Positions 1 through 7,714 of a DNA stretch of 17,966 nt are shown in pieces. The translations under genes and the position numbers were made by a program. Source of the DNA: Euryarchaeota archaeon UBA605 (GTDB lineage Archaea; Thermoplasmatota; Poseidoniia; Poseidoniales; Thalassarchaeaceae); assembly GCA_002504905.1 (NCBI GenBank), contig DATY01000009.1, positions 1-17,966 of the forward strand, given 5' to 3'. Under the pieces are notes generated by a model. The model ran no database searches, had not been told where the DNA came from, and saw nothing but the letters and a program-made list of their open reading frames with translations. Every line of letters begins with the position of its first letter. Within the stretch, counting starts at the first letter, position 1.

Positions 1-158
1 CCGCAACCAACATCTATCGCTGAAAATGGTTCTTCAAGCATAGGAATGGCGATGTTTAACATTTCAGTGACTGAATTAGCGTGACCGCTTTCCATTCCTT
101 CGTCTCTATTTCTAAGAGCCCATTCCGAGAACACTTCTGTCGCATCACGAATTGTCAT
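1..158 (-). CDS. SAM-dependent methyltransferase, N-terminal part (cut by window edge)
   Basis: Reading the minus strand from the ATG at 158 gives 52 codons that run off the window. The visible end reads AIDVGC followed by a partial Gly codon. This matches motif I (hydrophobic-D-x-G-x-G) of class I Rossmann-fold methyltransferases, which binds S-adenosylmethionine. The preceding part (EVFSEWALRNRDEGMESGH) is helical and often precedes motif I in small-molecule methyltransferases. An in-frame TAG lies 24 bases before the ATG and no other start codon intervenes, so the start is firm. The substrate cannot be told because the C-terminal part is missing. The gene follows purQ after 40 bases, which contain a TATA-like AT run and an ATACCTAT element, so it may have its own promoter. 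Confidence 0.6.
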   Translation of the reverse strand, partial: MTIRDATEVFSEWALRNRDEGMESGHANSVTEMLNIAIPMLEEPFSAIDVGC

Positions 159-167
159 AACAATGCC

Positions 168-200
168 GATAGATACCTATTGCAAGAAGATTTTTATTTT
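168..200 (-). promoter_or_regulatory. Putative promoter of the methyltransferase gene
   Basis: On the minus strand an A/T run (AAAATAAAAA, about 200-191) lies about 37 bases before the ATG at 158 and could be the archaeal TATA box. The element ATAGGTATCTATC (180-168) lies between it and the start, where transcription would be expected to begin. The same ATAGGTAT core recurs near 4165 and 12350. This is pattern matching only. Confidence 0.3.
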
Positions 201-1014
201 AATTATCAAAATTTTCTATAACATAATTTACAGCGTTTTTGAAAATCTTCATTCCTTCTCCTTCACCATGCTCTATGTCTTCTCTAGTCCAAGTTGCGCC
301 CAGCCATGTTGAATGATTGGCTTCAGGATGAGGCATTAAACCGAACACTAATCCTGATGGATCACATACACCTGCAATGTTTCTCCAGCTTTGATTGGGA
401 GAAATTGGATACGGTAATACTTCATCACTTGAAGAGGGATATTCAGTTGACGGGTCTACATATTTCACAACTAGTTGTCCTGCTTCGTTCCAGTTGTCGA
501 GTAGTCTCTTGTCTGCGGTTACGAACTTCCCCTCACCATGGCGTACAGGTACCCTGATTCTTGTCAACCCTTTAGTCCAAATACAATGGCTATTAGAGTC
601 GAACTCTAACGTCGCCCAACGATTTTCATAATGCCCTGAATCATTTAATGCTAAAGATGCTGTTTGAGTTAAACTGACATCATCATCTCCCGGTAATAGC
701 CCCATTTTCACGAGGACTTGAAAGCCATTACATATCCCAATTACTGGTTTGCCAGATTTGACAAAATTTCTCACTTGTTCTCGTAAGCCAAAACGTAACC
801 TATTACCCATTAATCTGCCACTTCCTAAATGATCACCAAAAGAAAAGCCTCCTGGTACCGCCATAATATGGTAATCTTCTAAATTTAATTCTCCGTTGAC
901 TAATCTGTTCACATGTACTCTATCTGCTTTAGCCCCAGCCATTTCGAATACGGCCATTGTTTCCGTTTCACAATTAATTCCAAAACCGGAAAGAACAGCT
1001 ACCTTAGGGATCAT
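199..1014 (-). CDS. purQ: Phosphoribosylformylglycinamidine synthase, glutaminase subunit PurQ
   Basis: PurQ hydrolyses glutamine and passes ammonia to PurL, which converts FGAR to FGAM in the fourth step of de novo purine synthesis in the cytoplasm. The 271-residue protein is a class I glutamine amidotransferase. The nucleophile is Cys95 in GICNGFQVL, and the His229/Glu231 pair lies in MPHPEANH. The N-terminal NCETET motif and the PGGFSFGDHLGSG loop are typical of PurQ. It is somewhat longer than the usual archaeal or bacterial form (about 220-230 residues), with extra sequence around 180-212. Its ATG (1014-1012) shares one base with the purL stop codon (TAATG), so the two genes are translationally coupled. 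All catalytic residues are present. Confidence 0.96.
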   Translation of the reverse strand: MIPKVAVLSGFGINCETETMAVFEMAGAKADRVHVNRLVNGELNLEDYHIMAVPGGFSFGDHLGSGRLMGNRLRFGLREQVRNFVKSGKPVIGICNGFQVLVKMGLLPGDDDVSLTQTASLALNDSGHYENRWATLEFDSNSHCIWTKGLTRIRVPVRHGEGKFVTADKRLLDNWNEAGQLVVKYVDPSTEYPSSSDEVLPYPISPNQSWRNIAGVCDPSGLVFGLMPHPEANHSTWLGATWTREDIEHGEGEGMKIFKNAVNYVIENFDN

Positions 1015-4000
1015 TAACTTCTACCTCCATTCAAAGTACCTTTCCAGGAATCCCTCAGTTCAGACATTGAAGCGACCAATACAAGATTGTTGGAGTCTGT
1101 AATTGTTATTTTATCACCAGAGCTGACCTTTCCTATGTAATTACATTCATGTCCTTTCATAAAAGTCTCAAAAATCTCGGAATTTTCAGGCTTTATGCTG
1201 ACTAATATTCTGCCAAGACTCTCTCCGAATAGAGCGCCCCAATAATCTAAATTAATATCAGCATTAAATAAATCTGAAATGTCCAAGTCTGCTCCTGAAT
1301 CACAACCAAAACAACATTCAGCAATTGCAGCGGCAAGACCGGCGTCGCTGCAATCATGAGCACTGGATACTAATCCATTTGACATGGCTTTGGTCAGACT
1401 GCGATAGAGAGATAGATTCCTAGATGTGTCAATTTGAGGGACTTTTCCCCCAATTCCGCTTTCTCCATTTGATTCGTCGCGAAGCATGAATGCTAATTCG
1501 CTAGCACCTAACTCTTGATGGGATTCGCCTACAACATAAACCATGTCTCCAACTTGTTTGAAGTCGCTAGAAACCGCCTTTCTTACATCTGAATGATTAC
1601 CGATTAAGCTGAATAAAAGCGTTGGAGGAACACTGATTTTTTCACCGTCTAATGTGGCATCATTTTTCATAGAATCTTTACCACTTATACATGGTAAATT
1701 ATATGCTCTACATACTTCATCTAACGCTCTATTTGCTCTAACTAGTTGTGCTAATTTATAACGTCCGTCAGGTGTTTTCATAGATTCTACAGGGTCAGGC
1801 CAACAAAAATTATCAAGTCCGGCGATTAAGTCTAAATCTACGCCAACACATACTGCATTCCGCAATGCCTCGTCTATGCTGGCAGCCGCCATAGCGTATG
1901 AATCAATATCTGAATATCTTGGAACTATTCCATTGGAAATAACTGCTCCTTGTGTTTTTCCTTGAATTGGTGCAATTACTGCTGCATCTCCGGGAGCATC
2001 ATGATTTACTCCACAAAACGGTTTAATCACTGATTGTGCAATGACTTCGTGATCATAAGATCTTACCCACCATTCTTTACTAGCAACATTAGGTCTAGCC
2101 ATCAATCTGGATAGAATTTTTCCCATTTCAACTGCATCTGCGGATGGGAATAAAATTGGGCGGTGTTTTGGGGCTTTCCATTCTGATTCTAATTGCAATT
2201 GGGGACAACCGTCATGTAAGAATGAAATTGGTAAATGAGCAACTGTTTCATCACCATAACGTACAACAAATGCTCCTGAATCAGTAAATTCGCCCACCGC
2301 AGTGGCTTCAACTTCGTGCAACTTTGCTAGCTTTTCGAACTCTTCACAGTCTTCAGGATTAATTCCTATAGTCATCCTTTCTTGTGATTCTGAAACTAAT
2401 ATTTCCCATTTACTTAGTCCGGGCTGTTTCAAAGGCACTGCTGCTAAATCTAAATCTGCACCACCAGTCAATTCTGCTAATTCGCCTACGCTACTAGATA
2501 GTCCCCCTGCACCATTATCAGTGATTACTTGTATTAATCCTAAATCTCTAGCCTCTAGTACCATATCTATCATTTTTTTCTGAGTGATAGGGTCTCCTAT
2601 CTGAACTGCAGAAGAAGGGCTATCTTCGGTCAACTCTAGACTGGAAAACGTTGCTCCATGAATGCCGTCACTTCCAACTCTTCCACCAACCATGTAAATG
2701 ATATTTCCTGGTTTTGGAGTTTTATCATGACTCTGTCTTCCATCTGCTAATTTCCTGGGCATTATACCAACAGTACCGCAATAAACTAATGGTTTGCCTA
2801 GGTACCTTTCATCGAAAACGATTGAGCCGTTGACTGTTGGAATTCCTGATTCGTTACCGCCCGCTCTTACTCCGGCATGTACTCCCCGAAACACCCGAGA
2901 GGGATGGAATAGTCCTTCAGGTAAACGACCGGAATAGTCTGGAGGTCCAAAGCAAAATACATCTGTATTAGCTATTGGTCTTGCACCCAATCCAGTACCC
3001 AAAATATCTCGATTTACTCCCACTATTCCTGTCATTGCGCCGCCATAAGGATCTAACGCACTTGGAGAATTATGTGTTTCTGCTTTGATACAAAGGCTCC
3101 ATGATTCGTTCCAAGCAATTACTCCTGAGTTATCATGAAATATGCTCAATAGCCAATCAACTTCAGATTGTATGTCCAAAGTCGGTTTCATAATATGAGT
3201 TTTGAATAATGAATCGATGTAAGTATCTTCACCTGTCTCATGATCTACGTGATGAATATTGGCTGCGAATATTTTGTGACAGCAATGTTCCGACCACGTT
3301 TGAGCGAGGCATTCAAGTTCTGCATCTGTTGGAGCATTTTCTGGAAGTCCTAAATTCTTTCTTGCAGAACGGACTGCCGGTTTTCTGTAGTTTGCTTGGA
3401 TTGCTTTCATTTCTTCTAAATTTAATGCTAAAAGACCCTTTTCACTAATATCAATTAATTCTTCATCACTAACTTCTAGATTTACTGTTGCTGATGGTTG
3501 TTCTGTCAGTGGTGGTCGCTCTGGGAATTCTAAGTTTGGCCATTTTGAATTCAAACATTGTTTTCTATCAGAAATACTTGCCCGTTCAATCATTTGATTG
3601 TGTAACTTACTCGTTAGCCATGTGGGTGAAATATTGTTTGGAACGCCCCAGAATAAATATGTCATAGTCGTAGAAACTTGTGATTTATCCGATGCTTTCG
3701 GAAAAATTGTTGTTAGTCCGTCTAGGCCTGCTTGCCCTGCATTATCTGTAACTCCTGGTTTGAATCCAACAGTAATTGCAATTTCGGGTAATTTTGGAAA
3801 TAGTTTTTTATTGTCAATTAGTGATTCGTTCAATGATCCGAATTCTATGATAGGGTCTGCAAATAAATCATAAATCGCACTTTTAGCCTGCTTTTCTGAA
3901 ATATCAGTTTTTACTTGGTAGCCTAATATTACTCTCACAGAATCTACTGAAATAGAATAATCAGAATCCAACATTGCTTTGATAGATTCTCCGCGAGCAT

Positions 4001-4061
4001 CGGTTAAACCTTCTATATCGCGAGTGGTAACTTGGAAGTTAAAAATCTGTACTTGGCCCAT
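1014..4061 (-). CDS. purL: Phosphoribosylformylglycinamidine synthase, PurS-PurL fusion
   Basis: This is the ATP-dependent synthase part of FGAM synthase. The PurL body starts near residue 215 and carries TWSEHCCHKIF (255-265), AETHNSPS with the catalytic-type His330, the glycine-rich VGGRVGSDGIHG (458-469), ITDNGAGGLSSS (513-524), CISGKDSMKN (791-800) and DCSDAGLAAA (903-912). These are the standard PurL landmarks in order. The first roughly 200 residues are absent from ordinary small PurL (about 720-760 residues). They contain two ferredoxin-like stretches (near 4-80 and 93-160) that look like duplicated PurS, usually a separate small subunit. No separate purS is seen, and the glutaminase is the separate purQ directly downstream, so the gene fits the PurSL arrangement. 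The PurS assignment rests on position and fold-like pattern rather than a diagnostic motif. Confidence 0.95.
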   Translation of the reverse strand: MGQVQIFNFQVTTRDIEGLTDARGESIKAMLDSDYSISVDSVRVILGYQVKTDISEKQAKSAIYDLFADPIIEFGSLNESLIDNKKLFPKLPEIAITVGFKPGVTDNAGQAGLDGLTTIFPKASDKSQVSTTMTYLFWGVPNNISPTWLTSKLHNQMIERASISDRKQCLNSKWPNLEFPERPPLTEQPSATVNLEVSDEELIDISEKGLLALNLEEMKAIQANYRKPAVRSARKNLGLPENAPTDAELECLAQTWSEHCCHKIFAANIHHVDHETGEDTYIDSLFKTHIMKPTLDIQSEVDWLLSIFHDNSGVIAWNESWSLCIKAETHNSPSALDPYGGAMTGIVGVNRDILGTGLGARPIANTDVFCFGPPDYSGRLPEGLFHPSRVFRGVHAGVRAGGNESGIPTVNGSIVFDERYLGKPLVYCGTVGIMPRKLADGRQSHDKTPKPGNIIYMVGGRVGSDGIHGATFSSLELTEDSPSSAVQIGDPITQKKMIDMVLEARDLGLIQVITDNGAGGLSSSVGELAELTGGADLDLAAVPLKQPGLSKWEILVSESQERMTIGINPEDCEEFEKLAKLHEVEATAVGEFTDSGAFVVRYGDETVAHLPISFLHDGCPQLQLESEWKAPKHRPILFPSADAVEMGKILSRLMARPNVASKEWWVRSYDHEVIAQSVIKPFCGVNHDAPGDAAVIAPIQGKTQGAVISNGIVPRYSDIDSYAMAAASIDEALRNAVCVGVDLDLIAGLDNFCWPDPVESMKTPDGRYKLAQLVRANRALDEVCRAYNLPCISGKDSMKNDATLDGEKISVPPTLLFSLIGNHSDVRKAVSSDFKQVGDMVYVVGESHQELGASELAFMLRDESNGESGIGGKVPQIDTSRNLSLYRSLTKAMSNGLVSSAHDCSDAGLAAAIAECCFGCDSGADLDISDLFNADINLDYWGALFGESLGRILVSIKPENSEIFETFMKGHECNYIGKVSSGDKITITDSNNLVLVASMSELRDSWKGTLNGGRS

Positions 4062-4136
4062 CTGGTTCCGCCCCCTGTGAGTAGTTCTCGTAACAACTCG
4101 TCAATAATCAAACTGGTGCGGAGCATAGGCTTAATC

Positions 4137-4175
4137 TCGTAAAAATAGGCGATGAGTTAACATACCTATGGTATG
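4137..4175 (+). promoter_or_regulatory. pyrF promoter region with inverted repeat CATACC-TAT-GGTATG
   Basis: The 113-base space between purL and pyrF holds divergent promoters. On the plus strand an A-rich box (CGTAAAAATAGG, 4138-4149) lies about 31 bases before the GTG at 4175 and fits a TATA element for a near-leaderless pyrF transcript. Read on the minus strand, the same box could serve purL with a leader of about 55 bases. A perfect inverted repeat with 6-base arms and a 3-base centre occupies 4161-4175, over the predicted transcription start. It looks like an operator, but the binding factor is unknown. Confidence 0.4.
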
Positions 4176-4987
4176 TGTTTGAGAGCATGGAGGCTCAGAC
4201 AGTATGGGGTTCAAGGTGGGAAAATTGTGCAAATCCTCTAGCCCATCGCGTTATGGAAGTAGCAACAAAAAAGGAGTCGCTTGTTTGTCTAGCGGCTGAC
4301 ATGGAGTCGATATCTGATTTAATCGAATTAATTACTGAAGTAGGCCCATATATTGCGGCTTTAAAGACTCATGTAGACATGGTAAAAGACTTCAATAAAG
4401 AAGATTGGAGGGAGTTAACAGAATTAGCTACTTCGTTGGATTTAGTACTTTTTGAGGATAGAAAATTCGCGGATATCGGAAAAATCTCTCAAAATCAAAT
4501 GGCAGGAATCTATGATATTCGTTCTTGGGCAGATATTGTAACCGCACACCGAATTTCAGGTCCAGATATTGTAGACGGGATTGCAGCTGGTTGGGCGGAT
4601 GTAGAAAGAATTGGGGGGGTTTTACTATTGGCGCAAATGTCAAGTCGCGGTAACCTTCTAAATGCGAATTATACAAAAAATACTATTGAAACAGGAAAAG
4701 GTTCTCCTCACGTGATAGGATACATTGGAAATGGAAGTTCTGCAGAAGAAATTAAAGATTTGAGATCTTTAGTTGGAGATAGTCAGATGATTTGGACGCC
4801 AGGTATTAACTTAGATTCTAGTGCTGGAAAAATGGGTCAAAGATATGGGGACCCCAAAGACAGTATAATGTCTGGAGCAGATATTATTATTGTTGGTTCA
4901 GGAATTCATGGTCAAAGCGATCGCGTTGCAGCGGCAAAAGCATATGCTAATGCTTCATGGAACGCAATCCTTGAACGAGGGAAATAG
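4175..4987 (+). CDS. pyrF: Orotidine 5'-phosphate decarboxylase, eukaryote-like type
   Basis: It catalyses the last step of UMP synthesis, OMP to UMP plus CO2, in the cytoplasm. Visible landmarks are KTHVD (64-68), the catalytic EDRKFADIG block with Asp95, Lys97 and Asp100, SWADIVTAH (117-125), MSSRGNL (155-161), WTPGINL (207-213) and GADIIIVGSGI (234-244) followed by D249-R250 for the phosphate. These blocks resemble the decarboxylase domain of eukaryotic UMP synthase and fungal URA3 more than the usual short archaeal enzyme, whose core reads more like DLKxADIPNT. At 270 residues it also has the longer form. The start is GTG at 4175, with ATG at 4187 as the alternative; the GTG fits the TATA-like box better. 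The next gene begins directly after its stop codon. Confidence 0.93.
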   Translation: MFESMEAQTVWGSRWENCANPLAHRVMEVATKKESLVCLAADMESISDLIELITEVGPYIAALKTHVDMVKDFNKEDWRELTELATSLDLVLFEDRKFADIGKISQNQMAGIYDIRSWADIVTAHRISGPDIVDGIAAGWADVERIGGVLLLAQMSSRGNLLNANYTKNTIETGKGSPHVIGYIGNGSSAEEIKDLRSLVGDSQMIWTPGINLDSSAGKMGQRYGDPKDSIMSGADIIIVGSGIHGQSDRVAAAKAYANASWNAILERGK

Positions 4988-5236
4988 ATGGCGCCATATG
5001 AAGAAGTTGTTCTTTATGCAATATACTGGTTCGCAGCGATTGGAATTTCACTTCTAACCATATTCATCCTTGCAAGAGAAGTTCTGAAACGATGGCGTCT
5101 CAATTATCGTCTAGAAAATAATGATGAAACATTACTGAATGATTCTTCAGTAAAAATTGAAGTTATTACTAGTGCGCCTGAAGGAAGTTCATTTGTTGAA
5201 TCTGTTCCAGCAGTTCTAATTGATAATACTGAGTAA
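4988..5236 (+). CDS. Small single-helix membrane protein, function unknown
   Basis: This 82-residue protein has a short N-terminal segment, one clear transmembrane helix (about residues 8-30, VVLYAIYWFAAIGISLLTIF), a basic patch right after it (REVLKRWRLNYR) and an acidic, Ser-rich tail. The positive-inside rule places the C-terminal tail in the cytoplasm. I do not recognise a family. The ATG follows the pyrF stop codon with no gap, so it is probably co-transcribed and coupled with pyrF, although nothing in the sequence links it to pyrimidine metabolism. Its 3' end overlaps the convergent receiver gene by 21 bases. The compact setting and sensible topology favour a real gene over a chance frame. 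Confidence 0.65.
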   Translation: MAPYEEVVLYAIYWFAAIGISLLTIFILAREVLKRWRLNYRLENNDETLLNDSSVKIEVITSAPEGSSFVESVPAVLIDNTE

Positions 5237-5854
5237 TTCATCATAATACTCTTGTAAATCGATATATTCCAAATAGTGAGCAGTACCCAATGCTGTGCTC
5301 AGAAGCAATAATGATAATATCAGGAGTTTTAATTTTCTCCCTCGTTTCTTCTTGGGCTTTTCAATTACTGGATCAACTAGTAAAGGAGGTAATTCTGGAA
5401 GCGGCGGTAATTCTGGAAGAGGAGGTAATGCTGGCTCTTCTAACTCGGGATATAAAGTATCCAAGTCTGAAAGCCCGGGAGCTTCGGGGATGTCACCCAT
5501 AATTTCATCCCATTTTCCATCTATATCGTTGTATGTTACTGGTGTAACAAGTGTCGTAACCGCGCCTGAGGAATATGCCGCATCTTGGGTTTTGGATAGT
5601 CTTGCTTTACTGGAGACAAATACAATTCTTGCATTGGGGTCTGTCTCTCTCATTTCAAGTGCAGCAATGTGTCCATCCATTGTCGGTAAATCTAATGCTA
5701 AAAATACTAATCCAGGCTCTAAACGAACATATTCGTCTACCGCCTTATCGCCATCTTGACATATTTCAGTGGACCATTCTCTTCGAGACATTATGTTTCT
5801 TAGTCTACCCTCTAAGATAGAATTGCCAACTACGACAAGGGCTACACGTGACAT
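5216..5854 (-). CDS. Membrane-anchored degenerate receiver (CheY-like) protein
   Basis: Residues 1-118 have the receiver fold pattern: a beta strand (VALVVVG), a central FLALDLPTMDG block with Asp55 where the phospho-acceptor sits, and VFVSS with Ser81 at the switch position. The acidic pair after strand 1 is missing (VGNS instead of DD), and the conserved Lys of the K-P motif is Thr104 (LVTP). Mg-dependent phosphorylation is therefore doubtful. A proline-rich linker (142-158) with PPLPEL repeats follows, then a basic stretch (KPKKKRGRKLK), one C-terminal transmembrane helix (about 176-195) and a short acidic tail. No output domain is seen. I chose the ATG at 5854 because strand 1 follows it directly; an ATG at 5884 would add ten residues. 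It lies 49 bases downstream of ftsY, probably in the same transcript. Confidence 0.75.
   Translation of the reverse strand: MSRVALVVVGNSILEGRLRNIMSRREWSTEICQDGDKAVDEYVRLEPGLVFLALDLPTMDGHIAALEMRETDPNARIVFVSSKARLSKTQDAAYSSGAVTTLVTPVTYNDIDGKWDEIMGDIPEAPGLSDLDTLYPELEEPALPPLPELPPLPELPPLLVDPVIEKPKKKRGRKLKLLILSLLLLSTALGTAHYLEYIDLQEYYDELLSIIN
5385..5438 (-). repeat. 18-bp in-frame tandem repeat encoding Pro-Glu-Leu-Pro-Pro-Leu
   Basis: Three consecutive 18-base units (5385-5402, 5403-5420, 5421-5438) are visible on the plus strand as GGAGGTAATTCTGGAAGC and close variants. The first two differ at only two positions and the third is more diverged. They encode the proline-rich linker of the receiver protein on the minus strand. 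The length is a multiple of three, so unit number can change without breaking the frame. Confidence 0.8.
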
Positions 5855-5903
5855 CTCAAACTGCACACAAGGGGTATGATACATGAAAGACCCGGTGTGA
5901 AAG

Positions 5904-7178
5904 TCAATCTAATATTGAGTCTAAAAACCATTCAGGATCAAAATCTTTGAGGTCATCATAGCCTTGACCAATCCCTGCTAAAACAATTGGCCTACCAGTA
6001 GCATGCGCTATAGAAAGTGCTGCACCACCTTTTGCATCAGTGTCCAATTTACATAATGTAACGCCATCAAAATTTAATATTCTTTGAAATTCTTTAGCTT
6101 GTGTTACAGCATCATTGCCTGCTAATGCATCGGCAACAAATATTACTAAATGTGGTTGTGTGATTCTATGCACTTTTCGAAGTTCTTCCATTAAGTTTGT
6201 TTTATTTTGCATTCTTCCCGCGGTATCGATAATGACAATATCGTCGCCTTTAGCCTTGGCACTCTCTATAGCATCTCTAGAAACTGCTGCTGAATCTCCT
6301 CCTCTCTGACTTTTGATACAACGGACACCTATTCTTTCGGCATGAGTTGCGAGTTGATCTATTGCTCCTGCACGGAAAGTATCCGCCGCGGCTAAAACAA
6401 CAGAATATCCTTGTCCGCTAAGACGATGGGCGATTTTAGCCGTAGTTGTTGTCTTACCAGTGCCATTAACTCCGACTATCATTATCGATACGGGGGTTTC
6501 TTCGGCCACAAACGACTGGATGGTTCTATCAAAATCCCAATATCCTGCCTCAAGCAAATTTTGTAACGATTTACGTACTATATTTTCAACTATATTCTCC
6601 AACCCTATTCGGGTATCAATTCTCGAGCCGATTAAATTTATTTTTAGCGTATTAATCACTTCTGTAACTGCTGAATGCCCCATATCAGACTGTAGAAGTT
6701 CTTCTTCTAGTTCAAATAATATTTCGTCCAATACTGGCCCTCCACGGATTATTTGTCCTCCTTTGGTAACCTTAGCATCCGATAGGTCTATGGCGAACTC
6801 TTTTACAAGAGGTACTAATTCTCTACCCGTTGTTGTTTTCATACGATCTATGGGTTTACTCTGAGTTGAGCTCGTGGTTTTTTTCTTATCTGCTTTTTCT
6901 GATTGTTTTGCAATTTTTCTGGCCCTTTTATCCACATCCTTAGAAAATGGATTTTTTGCTGTGTCTTCAGTAAAATCGTCCCATTCATCTTCTTCTTTTT
7001 CTTCAATATTAACGTTATTAAATATCTTTTCTTTGTTTCTGGATTCTTCAATAGCGGTGAATAATTCTTCTCTTTTCTGAAGTATCTCTTCTGCCTCAAC
7101 TGAATCGTCTTTGACAGTGATCTGTTTTCTATCAACAGCATCCTTTGTCTTTTTCTTAAATCGATCGAATAATCCCAT
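5904..7178 (-). CDS. ftsY: Signal recognition particle receptor GTPase FtsY
   Basis: FtsY is the membrane-associated receptor that docks SRP-ribosome complexes for co-translational protein insertion. The first roughly 115 residues are highly charged (the A region, rich in Lys and Glu). They are followed by the helical N domain (about 120-220) and the SRP-type GTPase domain: P-loop GVNGTGKTTTT (236-246), DTFRAGAIDQL (266-276), DTAGRMQNKTNL (318-329), CKLDTDAKGG (376-385; Cys replaces the usual Thr before KLD) and GIGQGYDDL (402-410). At 424 residues it is within the long end of archaeal FtsY. The ATG lies 8 bases after the prefoldin alpha stop codon. Prefoldin alpha followed by ftsY is a familiar archaeal gene pair. 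Confidence 0.97.
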   Translation of the reverse strand: MGLFDRFKKKTKDAVDRKQITVKDDSVEAEEILQKREELFTAIEESRNKEKIFNNVNIEEKEEDEWDDFTEDTAKNPFSKDVDKRARKIAKQSEKADKKKTTSSTQSKPIDRMKTTTGRELVPLVKEFAIDLSDAKVTKGGQIIRGGPVLDEILFELEEELLQSDMGHSAVTEVINTLKINLIGSRIDTRIGLENIVENIVRKSLQNLLEAGYWDFDRTIQSFVAEETPVSIMIVGVNGTGKTTTTAKIAHRLSGQGYSVVLAAADTFRAGAIDQLATHAERIGVRCIKSQRGGDSAAVSRDAIESAKAKGDDIVIIDTAGRMQNKTNLMEELRKVHRITQPHLVIFVADALAGNDAVTQAKEFQRILNFDGVTLCKLDTDAKGGAALSIAHATGRPIVLAGIGQGYDDLKDFDPEWFLDSILD

Positions 7179-7186
7179 ATTATCAC

Positions 7187-7714
7187 TTAATCATCAAGAG
7201 TTAGTTCTGTACCACGTTTTCTTTTTTTGCGGGGTTTATTCGGTGAATTGTCTTGCAGTACTTCTTTTTTATCTGGTATTTCTTCTATATTTTCGGACTG
7301 TAAAGTAGTCATCTGTTCATTGAAAACATTGGCCAATGAAATTGTTGTTTCTTCGATAGCGCTGAATTCCATTTTCATTTTATTCATTAGTTCTAGAATT
7401 TCTTCGGTTCTCTGAGTCAAAATCTCGATTGCTTCTGAAATTGGTTTTTCAGCCTGAACCCTACTCCCAATATCTATTACAGCTCCCGTTTTGGAAGGAA
7501 TGTCTGCCACGATTTGGACTCCAGAGCCCAGAGGGATCATTGCACCTTTTGCGCCACTATCAGGAATTGCAGATAATGTCTCAATTGTTTGGAGTTGTTC
7601 TATCCTGATTTGTTCTAATCGTGACATTTGTTGTTCAATAGATTCCATTCTCTGTCGATTTAGTTCGACCTGTTGTGCAATGCGTTGCAATTCTGCTTTA
7701 TCCACTGCGCTCAT
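7187..7714 (-). CDS. pfdA: Prefoldin subunit alpha
   Basis: Prefoldin captures unfolded proteins and hands them to the group II chaperonin. The 175-residue protein shows the alpha-subunit plan: an N-terminal coiled coil (about 5-50), a beta-hairpin region with PLGSGVQIVADI (61-72) and a further strand to about 90, then a C-terminal coiled coil (about 92-140). An unusual tail of about 35 residues follows, ending in a strongly basic cluster (NKPRKKRKRG) and an acidic terminus; archaeal alpha subunits usually stop near 140-150. I chose the ATG at 7714 because the coiled coil starts right after it. A TTG at 7765 would add a Cys-containing stretch of 17 residues that does not look like prefoldin. 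Identification rests on pattern and on its place before ftsY. Confidence 0.85.
   Translation of the reverse strand: MSAVDKAELQRIAQQVELNRQRMESIEQQMSRLEQIRIEQLQTIETLSAIPDSGAKGAMIPLGSGVQIVADIPSKTGAVIDIGSRVQAEKPISEAIEILTQRTEEILELMNKMKMEFSAIEETTISLANVFNEQMTTLQSENIEEIPDKKEVLQDNSPNKPRKKRKRGTELTLDD

Noticed and set aside
191..201. Terminator after purQ
   Set aside because: The run is T-rich on the plus strand, but purQ is transcribed on the minus strand where it reads as A; archaeal terminators need T in the non-template strand.
3400..4061. Separate purS gene upstream of purL
   Set aside because: The frame is open and continuous into the PurL body with no stop codon, so it is a fused domain and not a separate gene.
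5295..5759. Plus-strand open frame of 154 codons rich in Gly/Ser opposite the receiver gene
   Set aside because: The Gly-Ser-Asn repeats are the antisense reading of the proline-rich linker repeat; the minus-strand receiver fold and membrane helix are the convincing reading.
6848..7186. Open frame of 112 codons overlapping the ftsY N-terminus in another frame
   Set aside because: It is Lys-rich sequence caused by the A-rich codons of the charged FtsY A region; ftsY explains the bases fully and the frame has no recognisable fold.
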